Of a stretch of DNA of 64,000 nt, positions 44,961-53,343 are shown one piece after another (positions within the stretch are counted from its first letter, which is position 1; the number at the start of each line of letters is the position of its first letter). Made by a program: the position numbers and the translations under genes. The notes under the pieces are model-generated. The model ran no database searches. It had not been told where the DNA came from and was given only the letters and a program-made list of their open reading frames with translations. The stretch lies in assembly GCF_001654455.1 (NCBI RefSeq), contig NZ_CP015772.1:1674001-1738000 (forward strand), given 5' to 3'. The DNA comes from Niabella ginsenosidivorans. GTDB lineage: Bacteria > Bacteroidota > Bacteroidia > Chitinophagales > Chitinophagaceae.

Positions 44961-45167
44961 TTACTTTTTAGTAGAATCTTGCCCGGGAGCTGTAACTGTA
45001 GTTGTTTTAACAGTTGTATCTGTTACAGTTTTTGTAGTATCCGGAGCTGCCGGAGTTACAGATACGGTAGTATCAGAAGATGTAGTAGTTTCTTCAGTTT
45101 TAGTTTCACCACTGTTACAAGCTGCAAAAGATACCGCGATTAAAGCAATTGCAAATAATTTTTTCAT
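44961..45167 (-). CDS. small Thr-rich lipoprotein
   Basis: A 68-residue protein with a signal peptide and lipobox Cys17 (VSFAAC). The mature 51 residues are low-complexity, mostly Thr, Val, Ser and Lys (KTVTDTTVKTTTV), with no fold expected. Such short, disordered lipoproteins are common in Chitinophagaceae and have no known function. The gene has its own good terminator and an AT-rich upstream region, so it is probably expressed alone. The plus-strand frame across it (44940-45143) is a shadow rich in Ser and Cys. Confidence 0.75.
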   Translation of the reverse strand: MKKLFAIALIAVSFAACNSGETKTEETTTSSDTTVSVTPAAPDTTKTVTDTTVKTTTVTAPGQDSTKK

Positions 45168-45328
45168 TCTGTTTGTTTTTTAGTTTTAAAATTATAATTT
45201 GATATTAATACAGGATTTTAAAAAAGGTAACCGATTTTGGTTGAAATTTTTTTTAAAATAAAGTATTGAATATCATGTAATTAAAAATGAAAAAACTAAA
45301 AATGTAAGATATCTTCCAATATCTGGGC

Positions 45329-45796
45329 CTACAGGACCGGGTTTTGGCGCACAAGAGCGTTAAATTTTACGGCAGACTCTTCTTCCTTGCTGATCAGATC
45401 TTTTAAAGTGATCTGGATCAACAACTTATCAATTGTTAATTGTAATATCTGCCATAACGATCTGGCTGAGCAATCTACAGAATTGGTGCAGAAGCGCATG
45501 TTTCCTTTATGGGCTCCGCAAAAACTGATATCAAATAAGACCCCGCCCAATGTTTCCAGCACGTTTTTAATAATAATGGTTTCTGCGGGGCGGGCCAACA
45601 CATACCCGCCTTTATTGCCGGGTGTGCTGCGTATAAAGTTGCCCATCCTCAGCACCCTTGTAATTTTGGCAACATAATGGGTAGTCAGACCTTCCGCTTC
45701 GCTTAGTTGCGGTATGCTTAAGCCTTCTGCATCTTTGCAGGAGGCGATCCGGATCAATATTCTTAAACCATATTCTTCCTGTGCGGTAATCTTCAT
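45329..45796 (-). CDS. Rrf2 family regulator of the SUF operon
   Basis: A 155-residue winged-helix regulator. MKITAQEEYGLRILIRIA opens the domain, LSIPQLSEAEGLTTHYVAKITRVL is the helix-turn-helix, and NKGGYVLARPAETI is the wing. Cys93, Cys103 and Cys109 (FCGAHKGNMRFCTNSVDC) are placed like the cluster ligands of IscR and SufR, so it likely binds an iron-sulfur cluster and senses cluster status. It is the last gene of the suf operon, 31 bp after the DUF59 gene. This allows feedback on the sufB promoter, where a palindrome is present at 52150-52171. The regulatory link is inference. Confidence 0.88.
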   Translation of the reverse strand: MKITAQEEYGLRILIRIASCKDAEGLSIPQLSEAEGLTTHYVAKITRVLRMGNFIRSTPGNKGGYVLARPAETIIIKNVLETLGGVLFDISFCGAHKGNMRFCTNSVDCSARSLWQILQLTIDKLLIQITLKDLISKEEESAVKFNALVRQNPVL

Positions 45797-45827
45797 TTAT
45801 TAAACCTTTCCTGTTTTACGGTTCTTT

Positions 45828-46136
45828 TTATAAAAAGCCCAGCTCCAGCTGTGCCGCTTCACTCATCATACTTTTATCCCATGGCGGATCCCAGGTAATG
45901 GTCACCTCCACGTCACTGACCCCTTCAATTGCCCTTACTTTTTGGTCTACCTCTACGGGCAGTGTCTGCGCCGCAGGGCAGGAGGGCGCGGTAAGGGTCA
46001 TTAATATTTTTACATAGTTTCCCTCAAGCACTTCTATTTTATAGATCAGTCCGAGCTCAAAAATATTTACCGGTATTTCCGGGTCATAGACCGTTTGGAG
46101 CTCCTTTATTACTTTTTCTTCCATTGAATCTTCCAT
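45828..46136 (-). CDS. sufT: DUF59/MIP18-family iron-sulfur assembly protein (SufT-like)
   Basis: A 102-residue protein of the DUF59 (PaaD/MIP18) family, involved in maturation of iron-sulfur proteins. Family marks are ELQTVYDPEIPVNIFELGLIYKIE, LMTLTAPSCPAAQTLPVEV with the conserved reactive Cys in the TAPSCP motif, and VTITWDPPWDKSMMSEAAQ. It lies between sufE and the Rrf2 gene with small gaps (14 and 31 bp), so it belongs to the operon. The symbol follows common use for DUF59 proteins of suf operons. Confidence 0.92.
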   Translation of the reverse strand: MEDSMEEKVIKELQTVYDPEIPVNIFELGLIYKIEVLEGNYVKILMTLTAPSCPAAQTLPVEVDQKVRAIEGVSDVEVTITWDPPWDKSMMSEAAQLELGFL

Positions 46137-46150
46137 CAGTACCTCCTTTT

Positions 46151-46594
46151 TTAATTAGAAGATGAATCAAGGGCTTTAAATGCCAACGCGTAGTGCTTCA
46201 TTTGTTTCACCATCGCCCTCAGCCCGTTTGACCGGGTTTGTGCCAGGTGGCTGGTCATCCCGATTTTATTGATAAAGTCCATATCTGCTGCCAGAATTTC
46301 ATCTGGTGTGTGACCGGACAAGACGCGGATCAGCATACTGATGAGCCCCTTTACGATCACGGCATCGCTTTCGGCTTTATAAATTATTTTCCCGTCTTTA
46401 TAATCGGCCACCAGCCATACGGTGGATTGACAGCCTTTTACCTTGTTTTCGTCTCTCTTGTACTGCTCTTCCAGCGGCTGTAACTTTTTCCCCAGGTCAA
46501 TGATGTATTCATATTTGTCATCCCAGGAGTCAAACAGGGAAAACTCTTCTACAATTGCTGCTTCTGTTTCCGGTATGGATTGGACTGTGCTCAT
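46151..46594 (-). CDS. sufE: SufE, sulfur acceptor of cysteine desulfurase
   Basis: A 147-residue protein that takes the persulfide sulfur from SufS and passes it to the SufBCD scaffold. Cys55 in KVKGCQSTVW is the acceptor cysteine. WDDKYEYIIDLGKKLQPL and LIRVLSGHTPDEILAADMDFINKIGM are typical. It abuts the DUF2442 gene, which ends at 46595, so the inserted gene pair must be read through to express sufE. Confidence 0.95.
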   Translation of the reverse strand: MSTVQSIPETEAAIVEEFSLFDSWDDKYEYIIDLGKKLQPLEEQYKRDENKVKGCQSTVWLVADYKDGKIIYKAESDAVIVKGLISMLIRVLSGHTPDEILAADMDFINKIGMTSHLAQTRSNGLRAMVKQMKHYALAFKALDSSSN

Positions 46595-46834
46595 CTAATT
46601 TATCTTAACACTGTTTTTATATAAGATCTCTGGGTCTATATCTGCTTCATTGCTCCATTCAATAGTATCAAAGGAGGGTTTCACTGTTCTGAAAATATTC
46701 TTATCTTTTAGTTCTCTAAAGAGCCCTGTTTCAAGATAAGGAGCCATGTCAAACAGCCTTTTTTCTCCATTATTATAAATCAAAAGGAGTTGAAAATTAT
46801 TCTGAGGTTGTACCTCTTTTATTGATAAGTACAT
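46595..46834 (-). CDS. DUF2442 domain protein, inside the suf operon
   Basis: A 79-residue protein with the DUF2442 pattern: IKEVQPQNNFQLLLIYNNGEKRLFDMAPYL near the start, GLFRELKDKNIFRTVKP in the middle, and TIEWSNEADIDPEILY near the end. DUF2442 proteins have no settled function. They are often found beside DUF4160 genes, as here with a 4-bp gap, and such pairs behave in genomes like toxin-antitoxin modules. That is inference. The pair is AT-richer than the suf genes on both sides, suggesting that it was inserted. Confidence 0.88.
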   Translation of the reverse strand: MYLSIKEVQPQNNFQLLLIYNNGEKRLFDMAPYLETGLFRELKDKNIFRTVKPSFDTIEWSNEADIDPEILYKNSVKIN

Positions 46835-46838
46835 TTTT

Positions 46839-47105
46839 TTATTTTAATGGGTCAATTTTGAAAGGTTTTTCACCATTTTGACATAAATCCCAATCAGCTA
46901 AGAGTTCATCTTTGTGTATCTCGATCCATGCCTGAATTAGTTTAATTTGTTTATATGACAGATTACCGTCTATAAGTTCACCATCCGAGATTTTAAAAGT
47001 GGCTGTTGTATCTTGATAATAAGCATGTATATGAGGTGGATTATGTTCTTTAGGAGCATAATACATACGAATAATTATTCCAAAAAACATTGATATCGTA
47101 GGCAT
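46839..47105 (-). CDS. DUF4160 domain protein, inside the suf operon
   Basis: An 88-residue protein with the DUF4160 core: ISMFFGIIIRMYYAPKEHNPPHIHAYY at residues 4-30, including the HNPPHIHA motif whose three histidines look like a metal site or active centre. KISDGELIDGNL and the helix KQIKLIQAWIEIHKDEL follow. It is paired with the DUF2442 gene downstream (4-bp gap) and starts 28 bp after sufS ends. Its biochemical role is unknown. Toxin-like partner of DUF2442 is one proposal I consider plausible. Confidence 0.88.
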   Translation of the reverse strand: MPTISMFFGIIIRMYYAPKEHNPPHIHAYYQDTTATFKISDGELIDGNLSYKQIKLIQAWIEIHKDELLADWDLCQNGEKPFKIDPLK

Positions 47106-47133
47106 ACTTATTTATTTATTGCCTGAGGCTATT

Positions 47134-48378
47134 CTATCTTAATAATCGTACGGCTTTTTTTAGTCCTTCCATTAAAATATCCACTTCTTCTTGGGTATTG
47201 TATAAAGCAAAGGAAGCGCGTATGGTGCCCGGTATCTTAAAACGGGCCATTAAGGGCTCCGCACAATGATGGCCGGTTCTTACCGCAATGCCTTTATTGT
47301 CCAGCAGGATGCCCACATCCTGCGGGTGCACCTGGTCGATCACAAAAGAAAGCACACTGGCTTTGTTCCGCGCCTCGCCAATGATTCTTACTCCATCAAT
47401 CTCTTTTATTTTTTCCGTGGCATAGTGCAACAGTTCTTCCTCATGCCTGCGGATGGTCTCTTTGCCGATTGTCTGAATGTAGTCAATAGCCGGTTTAAAG
47501 GCAATCACATCAGCAATATTGGGAGTGCCCGCCTCAAATTTGTAGGGCAATTCATTATAGGTCGTTTTTTCAAAAGTGACCTCTTTGATCATTTCACCCC
47601 CGGCGTTAAACACGGGCATTGCTTCCAGTATGTCTTTTTTTCCATAAAGTACCCCGGCCCCGCTTGGCCCCAGCATTTTATGCGCAGATAATGCAAAAAA
47701 GTCGCAATCCAACTGCTGCACGTCAATATCCAGGTGCATTGATGATTGTGCTCCGTCAATGAGCACAACAGCTCCTTTTTTATGGGCGGCATCAATGATT
47801 TCTTCAACAGGGTTGATGGTGCCCAGGGCATTGGATACATGTACTACGGCAACAATCTTTGTTTTGTTGGTGAGCAGTTGATGGAAGGTATCCATATCCA
47901 GCTCCCCGTTATCTTTTACCGGAATTACTTTTAATACGGCCTTCTTCTCTTCGCATACGATCTGCCAGGGCACAATATTGGAATGATGTTCCATACCCGA
48001 AATGATCACTTCATCCCCTTCCTTTAAATGCTTTCTTCCCCAGGTATAGGCTACAAGATTAATGCCTTCTGTAGTGCCTTTTGTATAGATGATCTCTTCC
48101 CGGTGCCGGGCATTGATGAATTGCTGCACGGCATCGCGGGTGGCTTCAAAAGCGGCAGTTGCCTCTTCTGCAAGGGTATGGATGCCCCTGTGTACATTAG
48201 CGTTCAATGCCGTATAATAATGTACCAGCGCATCAATAACTGCCTGTGGTTTTTGGGAAGTGGCGGCATTATCAAAATAAACCAGCGGATAGCCCTTTAC
48301 GGTCCTGTTCAGGATGGGAAAATCCCGGCGGATGGTTGCTGTATCCAGTATTTTATTTTCTTCTGCTGCTGTTATCAT
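47134..48378 (-). CDS. sufS: SufS cysteine desulfurase
   Basis: A 414-residue PLP-dependent group II cysteine desulfurase that removes sulfur from L-cysteine as an enzyme-bound persulfide. Visible features are YFDNAATSQKPQAVIDAL, GMEHHSNIVPWQ, VVHVSNALGTINPV, the PLP lysine Lys234 in LSAHKMLGPSG, and the catalytic Cys372 in RTGHHCAEPLM. It lies 65 bp after sufD and is followed by the DUF4160/DUF2442 pair and its partner sufE. Confidence 0.96.
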   Translation of the reverse strand: MITAAEENKILDTATIRRDFPILNRTVKGYPLVYFDNAATSQKPQAVIDALVHYYTALNANVHRGIHTLAEEATAAFEATRDAVQQFINARHREEIIYTKGTTEGINLVAYTWGRKHLKEGDEVIISGMEHHSNIVPWQIVCEEKKAVLKVIPVKDNGELDMDTFHQLLTNKTKIVAVVHVSNALGTINPVEEIIDAAHKKGAVVLIDGAQSSMHLDIDVQQLDCDFFALSAHKMLGPSGAGVLYGKKDILEAMPVFNAGGEMIKEVTFEKTTYNELPYKFEAGTPNIADVIAFKPAIDYIQTIGKETIRRHEEELLHYATEKIKEIDGVRIIGEARNKASVLSFVIDQVHPQDVGILLDNKGIAVRTGHHCAEPLMARFKIPGTIRASFALYNTQEEVDILMEGLKKAVRLLR

Positions 48379-48443
48379 TGTTTATGTTTCTGCGGCTGCG
48401 CCGGCAGCCGGATTAAAAAATGGCTGAAACTCAATTGCAAAAT

Positions 48444-49748
48444 TTAACCGATGTTCAGTCGTTTGTTTACCAACAGGTCTACATATTCCCGTACACTTTC
48501 AGAATGGATCTTGTCTAAAATATCCAGCGCAAATCCGCGCAGCAGCAAGGAACGGGCTGTTGCATCAGAAATGCCCCTTGATTTCATGTAGAACAGCGCC
48601 TCCTCATCCAGCCGGCCCACAGTACAACCATGCGAACACTTTACATCGTCTGCGAAGATCTCCAACTGCGGCTTTGTATTGACTGATGCATTTTCTGATA
48701 ATAAAACATTCCGGTTGGTCTGGTACGCGTTTGTTTTCTGCGCGATCTGCCGCACAAATATTTTTCCGTTAAATACGCCGGTGGATGCATCGTCCAGGAT
48801 CCCTTTATACAATTCATAGCTCAGGCAATTGGGCTCACGGTTATCCACTACGGTGTGATTGTCTACATGCGTGTGCCCGTTCTGTAAGTACAGCCCGGAG
48901 AGGTTGGATTCACAGTAAGGGGCAGACATTACCATATTGAGGTTGTTGCGGATCAACCCTCCGTTTAAGGAAATGGTTACCACGTTGGCCACGCTTTTGC
49001 CTACCTGGTGCACATGGGTAGTGCTGACGATGGTGGAGTTGGATGCATCGTTCTGTATCTTGTACAAATTGAGCACGGCGCCTTCTTCCACTGCAATTTC
49101 AAATACCTGGTTGGTGAAGCTCTCATCCGCCCCGATGGTGGCAAACGTTTCCAGCATTTCAACCTGTGCGTAGGCACCAATATGAACCAGAGCTCTTGGC
49201 TGCGCAAAGATGTTCCCGTTCCGTGCATCTGTTATATTATAGATATAAACCGGGTGGTTAACAGTTTTCCCTTTTTGAATGTGCACAAATACACCTTCCT
49301 GGATAAATGCCGTATTCAATGCATTGATGCCGTCCTTATGATAATCTGCGCTGTGACCCAGATGCGCTTCAACAACGGCCGCATACTGGTTGTGTGCCGC
49401 TTCTTCCAGGGAAATGATTTCCAGTTCCTCTGAACGGAGCACAGAATGCTCCGGGTGGTAATGCCCGTTTATAAAAACAATGCTGTTGGCATTTTCATGC
49501 CCGGGCAATAAAAACGGCTGAAGATCTGCTGCTTTAAATTCCTGTTCTTTAAGATCTGTTGTAAAGTGGTAATCTTTATTAAAAAAATCATTGATGCGGG
49601 TGTATTTCCACTCTTCATGTTTTACCGTGGGAATACCGGTTTGCTCAAACTCCGTAAACGCTTCATCGCGCAGGGACCGTAACCGGGAATCAATAGTACC
49701 CTCCTGCAATTTTTCAAAACGTTCTTTAAAATATGTTATAGTGTCCAT
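48444..49748 (-). CDS. sufD: SufD scaffold subunit
   Basis: A 434-residue member of the SufB/SufD beta-helix family, part of the SufBC2D scaffold where clusters are built. The N-terminal helical part has PTVKHEEWKYTRINDFF. The beta-helix and C-terminal part include HVDNHTVVDNREPNCLSYELYKGIL, NGKIFVRQIAQKTNAYQTNRNVLLS, and DDVKCSHGCTVGRLDEEALFYMKSRGI with the conserved Cys and His. It lies 86 bp after sufC. That gap holds a GGAAT/GAGAA-rich low-complexity stretch (49757-49800). Confidence 0.95.
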   Translation of the reverse strand: MDTITYFKERFEKLQEGTIDSRLRSLRDEAFTEFEQTGIPTVKHEEWKYTRINDFFNKDYHFTTDLKEQEFKAADLQPFLLPGHENANSIVFINGHYHPEHSVLRSEELEIISLEEAAHNQYAAVVEAHLGHSADYHKDGINALNTAFIQEGVFVHIQKGKTVNHPVYIYNITDARNGNIFAQPRALVHIGAYAQVEMLETFATIGADESFTNQVFEIAVEEGAVLNLYKIQNDASNSTIVSTTHVHQVGKSVANVVTISLNGGLIRNNLNMVMSAPYCESNLSGLYLQNGHTHVDNHTVVDNREPNCLSYELYKGILDDASTGVFNGKIFVRQIAQKTNAYQTNRNVLLSENASVNTKPQLEIFADDVKCSHGCTVGRLDEEALFYMKSRGISDATARSLLLRGFALDILDKIHSESVREYVDLLVNKRLNIG

Positions 49749-49834
49749 TGTTTAATTTGAGAATTGGGGAATGGGAGAATTTGAAAATGGGAGAAGCAGA
49801 GTGCCTCTTCAAATTTCCACATTAACACATTATT

Positions 49835-50584
49835 CTATACTAATTCGCTTTTGATAAAGTCGTATCCTTTTTCCTCCAGCTCATAGGCCAGCTCTTTTGT
49901 GCCGGATTTTACAATGCGCCCGTTATATAATACATGCACAAAATCCGGAACAATATAATCCAGCAGGCGCTGATAGTGAGTAATCACCAGCACACTGTTT
50001 TCCGGGGTGCGCAGCTTGTTAACGCCGTTGGCTACAATGCGGATGGCATCAATATCCAGACCGGAATCGGTTTCATCCAAAATAGCCAGTCTGGGCTCCA
50101 GCATGGCCATCTGGAAGATCTCGTTCCGTTTCTTTTCACCACCGGAAAAGCCTTCATTCAATGAGCGGCTCAGCATGGATTGATCAATTTCTACCAGCGC
50201 CATTTTCTCTTTCATTTTTTTAAGAAAGGATACAGCATCCAGTTCTTCCTGCCCCCGGTACTTGCGGATCTCGTTCACCGCTGTTTTCATAAAATTGGTA
50301 GTGCTTAAGCCGGGTATCTCTACAGGATACTGGAAGCTGAGGAAAATGCCTTCCCCGGCTCTTTCTTCCGGAGCCAGCTCCAATAAGTCTTTTCCTTCAA
50401 AGATTACGGAGCCACCGGTTACTTCATACTCTTCTTTGCCTGCCAGCACAGATGCCAATGTGCTTTTACCGGAACCATTAGGCCCCATGATGGCGTGCAC
50501 CTCGCCCGGCTGGATATTAAGATCTATTCCTTTTAAAATTTCTCTTCCTTCAATGCCTGCATGCAGGCCTGCTATTTCTAACAT
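49835..50584 (-). CDS. sufC: SufC ATPase subunit
   Basis: A 249-residue ABC-type ATPase that drives conformational change in the SufBCD scaffold. Walker A GPNGSGKST is at residues 34-42, FLSFQYPVEIPGL is the SufC-specific Q-loop region, and FSGGEKKRNEI is the signature. Walker B is RLAILDETDSGLDID and the switch His is in VITHYQR. No membrane segment is present. It lies 63 bp after sufB. Confidence 0.96.
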   Translation of the reverse strand: MLEIAGLHAGIEGREILKGIDLNIQPGEVHAIMGPNGSGKSTLASVLAGKEEYEVTGGSVIFEGKDLLELAPEERAGEGIFLSFQYPVEIPGLSTTNFMKTAVNEIRKYRGQEELDAVSFLKKMKEKMALVEIDQSMLSRSLNEGFSGGEKKRNEIFQMAMLEPRLAILDETDSGLDIDAIRIVANGVNKLRTPENSVLVITHYQRLLDYIVPDFVHVLYNGRIVKSGTKELAYELEEKGYDFIKSELV

Positions 50585-50647
50585 TGTTTCTTATTTCTGA
50601 TTTGATATTGTTTATTTCTGATTGAATGGTGAAGACGCCCTTCCTGT

Positions 50648-52129
50648 TTATCCCACGCTTCCCTCCAGGCTGATTGCCAGGAGTTTTTGTGCTTCAATAG
50701 CAAATTCCATGGGCAACTGATTCATTACTTCTTTTGCAAACCCGTTAATGATAAGGGCCACCGCTTTTTCGGTATCAATACCGCGCTGGTTGCAATAGAA
50801 GATCTGGTCTTCGCCTATTTTGGAGGTAGTAGCTTCATGTTCCACCACACCAGTATTATTCTTTACTTCGATATAAGGGAAGGTATGCGCACCGCATTTG
50901 TCGCCCAGCAACAGGGAGTCGCACTGGGAAAAATTCCGTGCATTGGTGGCGTTCTTACCTACGCGCACCAGTCCCCGGTAACTGTTCTGGCTCTGGCCTG
51001 CGGAAATCCCTTTTGATACAATACGGCTTCTGGTATTTTTACCGATGTGCAACATTTTGGTACCGGTATCTGCCTGCTGGAAATTATTGGTTACTGCTAC
51101 AGAATAAAATTCGCCAATAGAATTATCGCCCTGCAGGATCACGCTGGGGTATTTCCAGGTGATAGAGGAGCCAGTTTCTACCTGCGTCCAGGATATTTTG
51201 GAATTGATTCCTTTACAGATGCCCCGCTTGGTTACAAAATTGTAAATGCCTCCTTTACCCTCTTTATCTCCCGGGTACCAGTTCTGCACGGTTGAATATT
51301 TTACCTCTGCATTGTCCATTGCCACAATTTCAACGATGGCAGCATGCAGTTGATTTTCATCGCGCATAGGAGCGGTGCACCCTTCCAGGTAGCTTACATA
51401 GGCACCTTCTTCCGCAACAATCAGTGTGCGTTCAAACTGCCCGGTATTTTCTGCGTTGATCCGGAAATAGGTGGAAAGCTCCATCGGGCAACGCACCCCT
51501 TTGGGAATATAGCAGAAAGACCCGTCGCTGAATACAGCAGAATTCAATGCTGCATAGAAATTATCAGTAACCGGCACTACTGATGCCAGGTATTTACGCA
51601 CTAAATCAGGATGCTCCTGGATAGCTTCACTGATGGAACAAAAGATGATCCCCAGTTCTGCCAGTTGTTCCTTAAAGGAAGTGCCAATGGATACGCTGTC
51701 AATCACCGCGTCTACGGCAACACCCGTCAGGCGTTTTTGCTCTTCCAGAGAAATGCCCAGTTTCTGAAAAGTATTGATCAGTTCAGGATCCACCTCGTCA
51801 AGGCTCTTAGGCTTTACTTTTTGCTTGGGAGCGGCATAATAAATGATATCCTGGAAATCGATATCGGGGTAAGTAATATTTGCCCATTTGGGAACGCTCA
51901 TTTTCTTCCACTGGGCAAAAGCTTTCAGCCGCCATTCCAGCATCCATTCCGGCTCATTTTTTTTTGCAGAAATAAAGCGAATGGTATTTTCATCCAGCCC
52001 TTTTGGAGCGGACTCCATTTCTATATCTGTAACAAAACCGTACTTATATTCGCTATTGACGTGATTTTCAATTACATCGGTTTCTGTGCCCGCATTATTC
52101 TGCACTAATTGATCTGTTTCCATACTCAT
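50648..52129 (-). CDS. sufB: SufB scaffold subunit
   Basis: A 493-residue core subunit of the SufBC2D scaffold. Typical SufB stretches are [17 protein letters not shown] near residue 60, [75 protein letters not shown], and near the C-terminus [33 protein letters not shown], with the Cys and Glu residues used in cluster assembly. It is the first gene of the operon. The promoter -7 element ends 4 bases before the ATG at 52129. Met3 (52123) is an alternative start. Confidence 0.96.
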   Translation of the reverse strand: MSMETDQLVQNNAGTETDVIENHVNSEYKYGFVTDIEMESAPKGLDENTIRFISAKKNEPEWMLEWRLKAFAQWKKMSVPKWANITYPDIDFQDIIYYAAPKQKVKPKSLDEVDPELINTFQKLGISLEEQKRLTGVAVDAVIDSVSIGTSFKEQLAELGIIFCSISEAIQEHPDLVRKYLASVVPVTDNFYAALNSAVFSDGSFCYIPKGVRCPMELSTYFRINAENTGQFERTLIVAEEGAYVSYLEGCTAPMRDENQLHAAIVEIVAMDNAEVKYSTVQNWYPGDKEGKGGIYNFVTKRGICKGINSKISWTQVETGSSITWKYPSVILQGDNSIGEFYSVAVTNNFQQADTGTKMLHIGKNTRSRIVSKGISAGQSQNSYRGLVRVGKNATNARNFSQCDSLLLGDKCGAHTFPYIEVKNNTGVVEHEATTSKIGEDQIFYCNQRGIDTEKAVALIINGFAKEVMNQLPMEFAIEAQKLLAISLEGSVG

Positions 52130-52133
52130 GGTG

Positions 52134-52141
52134 CAAAGGTA
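52134..52141 (-). promoter_or_regulatory. -7 promoter element of the suf operon
   Basis: TACCTTTG on the minus strand fits TAnnTTTG and is followed by CACC and then the sufB ATG. Transcription would start at or just before the start codon, giving a leaderless or near-leaderless mRNA. The expected -33 region falls on the palindrome at 52150-52171. Confidence 0.6.
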
Positions 52142-52149
52142 CGTTTTTT

Positions 52150-52171
52150 ATTTATACAAAAAAGTATAAAT
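52150..52171. promoter_or_regulatory. 22-bp palindrome over the suf promoter, candidate operator
   Basis: ATTTATAC and GTATAAAT are exact inverted repeats separated by six A/T bases (A on the plus strand). The site lies directly upstream of the -7 element and covers the -33 position, where a bound repressor would block polymerase. The operon ends with an Rrf2 regulator carrying three candidate cluster-ligand cysteines, making it the first candidate to bind here. Binding is inferred only. Confidence 0.5.
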
Positions 52172-52326
52172 GATGATAAATTACTGTTCAGGTTTCCGGA
52201 TACCAGGGGCGTATACAGAGGGCATTGCTGATCCGGCTGCTTCTGACTTTCACTTCTGACCTCTGCTTACAGGTTCCGGATAGCCGGGTAAAAAGTCGCT
52301 TTTGTAATAATATAAGAGCTGGTATT

Positions 52327-52632
52327 TCATTCCTGTTGTCCAAAGGTTACAGGTTGTTTCATATACGACCGGATATGCCTGTTTTTGCTCAGCGCCGGTA
52401 TCCATTTTGGGGAACGTTTGATGACTTTCTCCGCAATGGCGTCAAATACAGGATGCAAAGAGGTGCTTACATACACATCTTCTATGTTGCCTTCTTCACT
52501 AACGGAAAAATTAACAATTACAACGGGCTTACAGGGCTCCCACCGGTAATTATAATAGTTCCCCGTTGTTTGCGCAGAAGCCATGCTGCAAAAGAGAAGG
52601 CAGCAGAACAAAAGTTTTGATCTCAGGTGCAT
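52327..52632 (-). CDS. short exported TonB-C-terminal-like protein
   Basis: A 101-residue protein with a signal peptide (MHLRSKLLFCCLLFCSMASAQ) and one small domain like the C-terminal part of TonB: PCKPVVIVNFSVSEEGNIEDVYVSTSLHPVFDAIAEKVIKRSPKW, then MKQPVTFG. There is no N-terminal membrane anchor or Pro-rich linker, so it cannot be a complete energy transducer. Stand-alone domains of this kind are frequent in Bacteroidetes and of unknown role. It is transcribed away from the NfeD/flotillin pair. Confidence 0.75.
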   Translation of the reverse strand: MHLRSKLLFCCLLFCSMASAQTTGNYYNYRWEPCKPVVIVNFSVSEEGNIEDVYVSTSLHPVFDAIAEKVIKRSPKWIPALSKNRHIRSYMKQPVTFGQQE

Positions 52633-52648
52633 TTCTGAAATGTTTTAA

Positions 52649-52656
52649 CAAAAATA
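52649..52656 (-). promoter_or_regulatory. -7 promoter element of the TonB-like gene
   Basis: TATTTTTG on the minus strand, 16 bases before the ATG at 52632, fits TAnnTTTG. Confidence 0.4.
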
Positions 52657-52688
52657 ACTACCTGTTTTTAAAGCCCCCCATTTTTATT

Positions 52689-52696
52689 TATATTTG
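52689..52696 (+). promoter_or_regulatory. -7 promoter element of the NfeD/flotillin operon
   Basis: TATATTTG fits TAnnTTTG and would give a leader of about 60 bases before the ATG at 52759. A T-rich stretch (52665-52669) lies near the -33 position. Confidence 0.4.
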
Positions 52697-52758
52697 TATG
52701 CAAACTTTCGTTAATGAATAAGCACCTTATGTAATTGCTTAATGAATCAGGTTAAAAT

Positions 52759-53328
52759 ATGAATACATTTTTAGAAGGGCTGCCACCTTTATTACAGGGT
52801 TTCTGGTGGGTGGCCATTATTACAAGCTGCATCTTTCTTATTCAGACCATCCTTACGTTTGCCGGCACCCATCATGATATGGATGGCATTAATGCCGATT
52901 TCAGCGGAGACCTGAGCGGGGTACATGCGCCGTTTCAGATGTTTTCTTTAAGGAACCTGATCAATTTCCTGATGGGGTTCGGGTGGACGGGTGTTGCCTT
53001 TTTTAACAGCATCAGCAACAAAGCCACCCTGATCGCGCTGGCCGTTCTGGTAGGTATCTTCTTTGTGATCCTTTTCTTTTTTATTATCCGGCAGCTCATG
53101 AAGCTAACGGAAGATAATACCTTTCGCATTGAAACCCTTATTGGAAGGTCCGGAATGGTGTATCTGAATATACCCGGCAGCAGAAGCGGTGTTGGCAAGA
53201 TCCAGATCAGCTCTGATACCACCAGCCATGAATTACCCGCAATGACGGAAGGAGATGCATTACCCTCCGGTACACTGATCAAGGTAGTACGGATAGAAGA
53301 CCGGACATTAATAGTAACCAAAGCTTAA
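52759..53328 (+). CDS. NfeD-like membrane protein with OB-fold tail (flotillin partner)
   Basis: A 189-residue protein with about three membrane helices (near residues 16-36, 62-80 and 88-112) and a C-terminal soluble domain (about 120-189). That domain includes ETLIGRSGMVYLNIPGSRSGVGKIQI, GDALPSGTLIKVVRIEDRTLIV, an OB-fold of the NfeD/YuaF type. Such proteins are encoded next to flotillins and work with them in membrane microdomains. The flotillin gene starts 15 bp later. The region between the first helices is long and acidic (HHDMDGINADFSGDL), as in YuaF-like proteins. Confidence 0.82.
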   Translation: MNTFLEGLPPLLQGFWWVAIITSCIFLIQTILTFAGTHHDMDGINADFSGDLSGVHAPFQMFSLRNLINFLMGFGWTGVAFFNSISNKATLIALAVLVGIFFVILFFFIIRQLMKLTEDNTFRIETLIGRSGMVYLNIPGSRSGVGKIQISSDTTSHELPAMTEGDALPSGTLIKVVRIEDRTLIVTKA

Positions 53329-53343
53329 TTAAACACAACAGAT

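Noticed and set aside
44940-45143. Plus-strand Cys/Ser-rich frame over the small lipoprotein gene
   Set aside because: Antisense of the Thr-rich repeat; the minus-strand reading has a lipobox and a terminator.
51611-52108. 165-codon frame opposite sufB
   Set aside because: Shadow of the conserved sufB coding sequence, with no recognisable motif.
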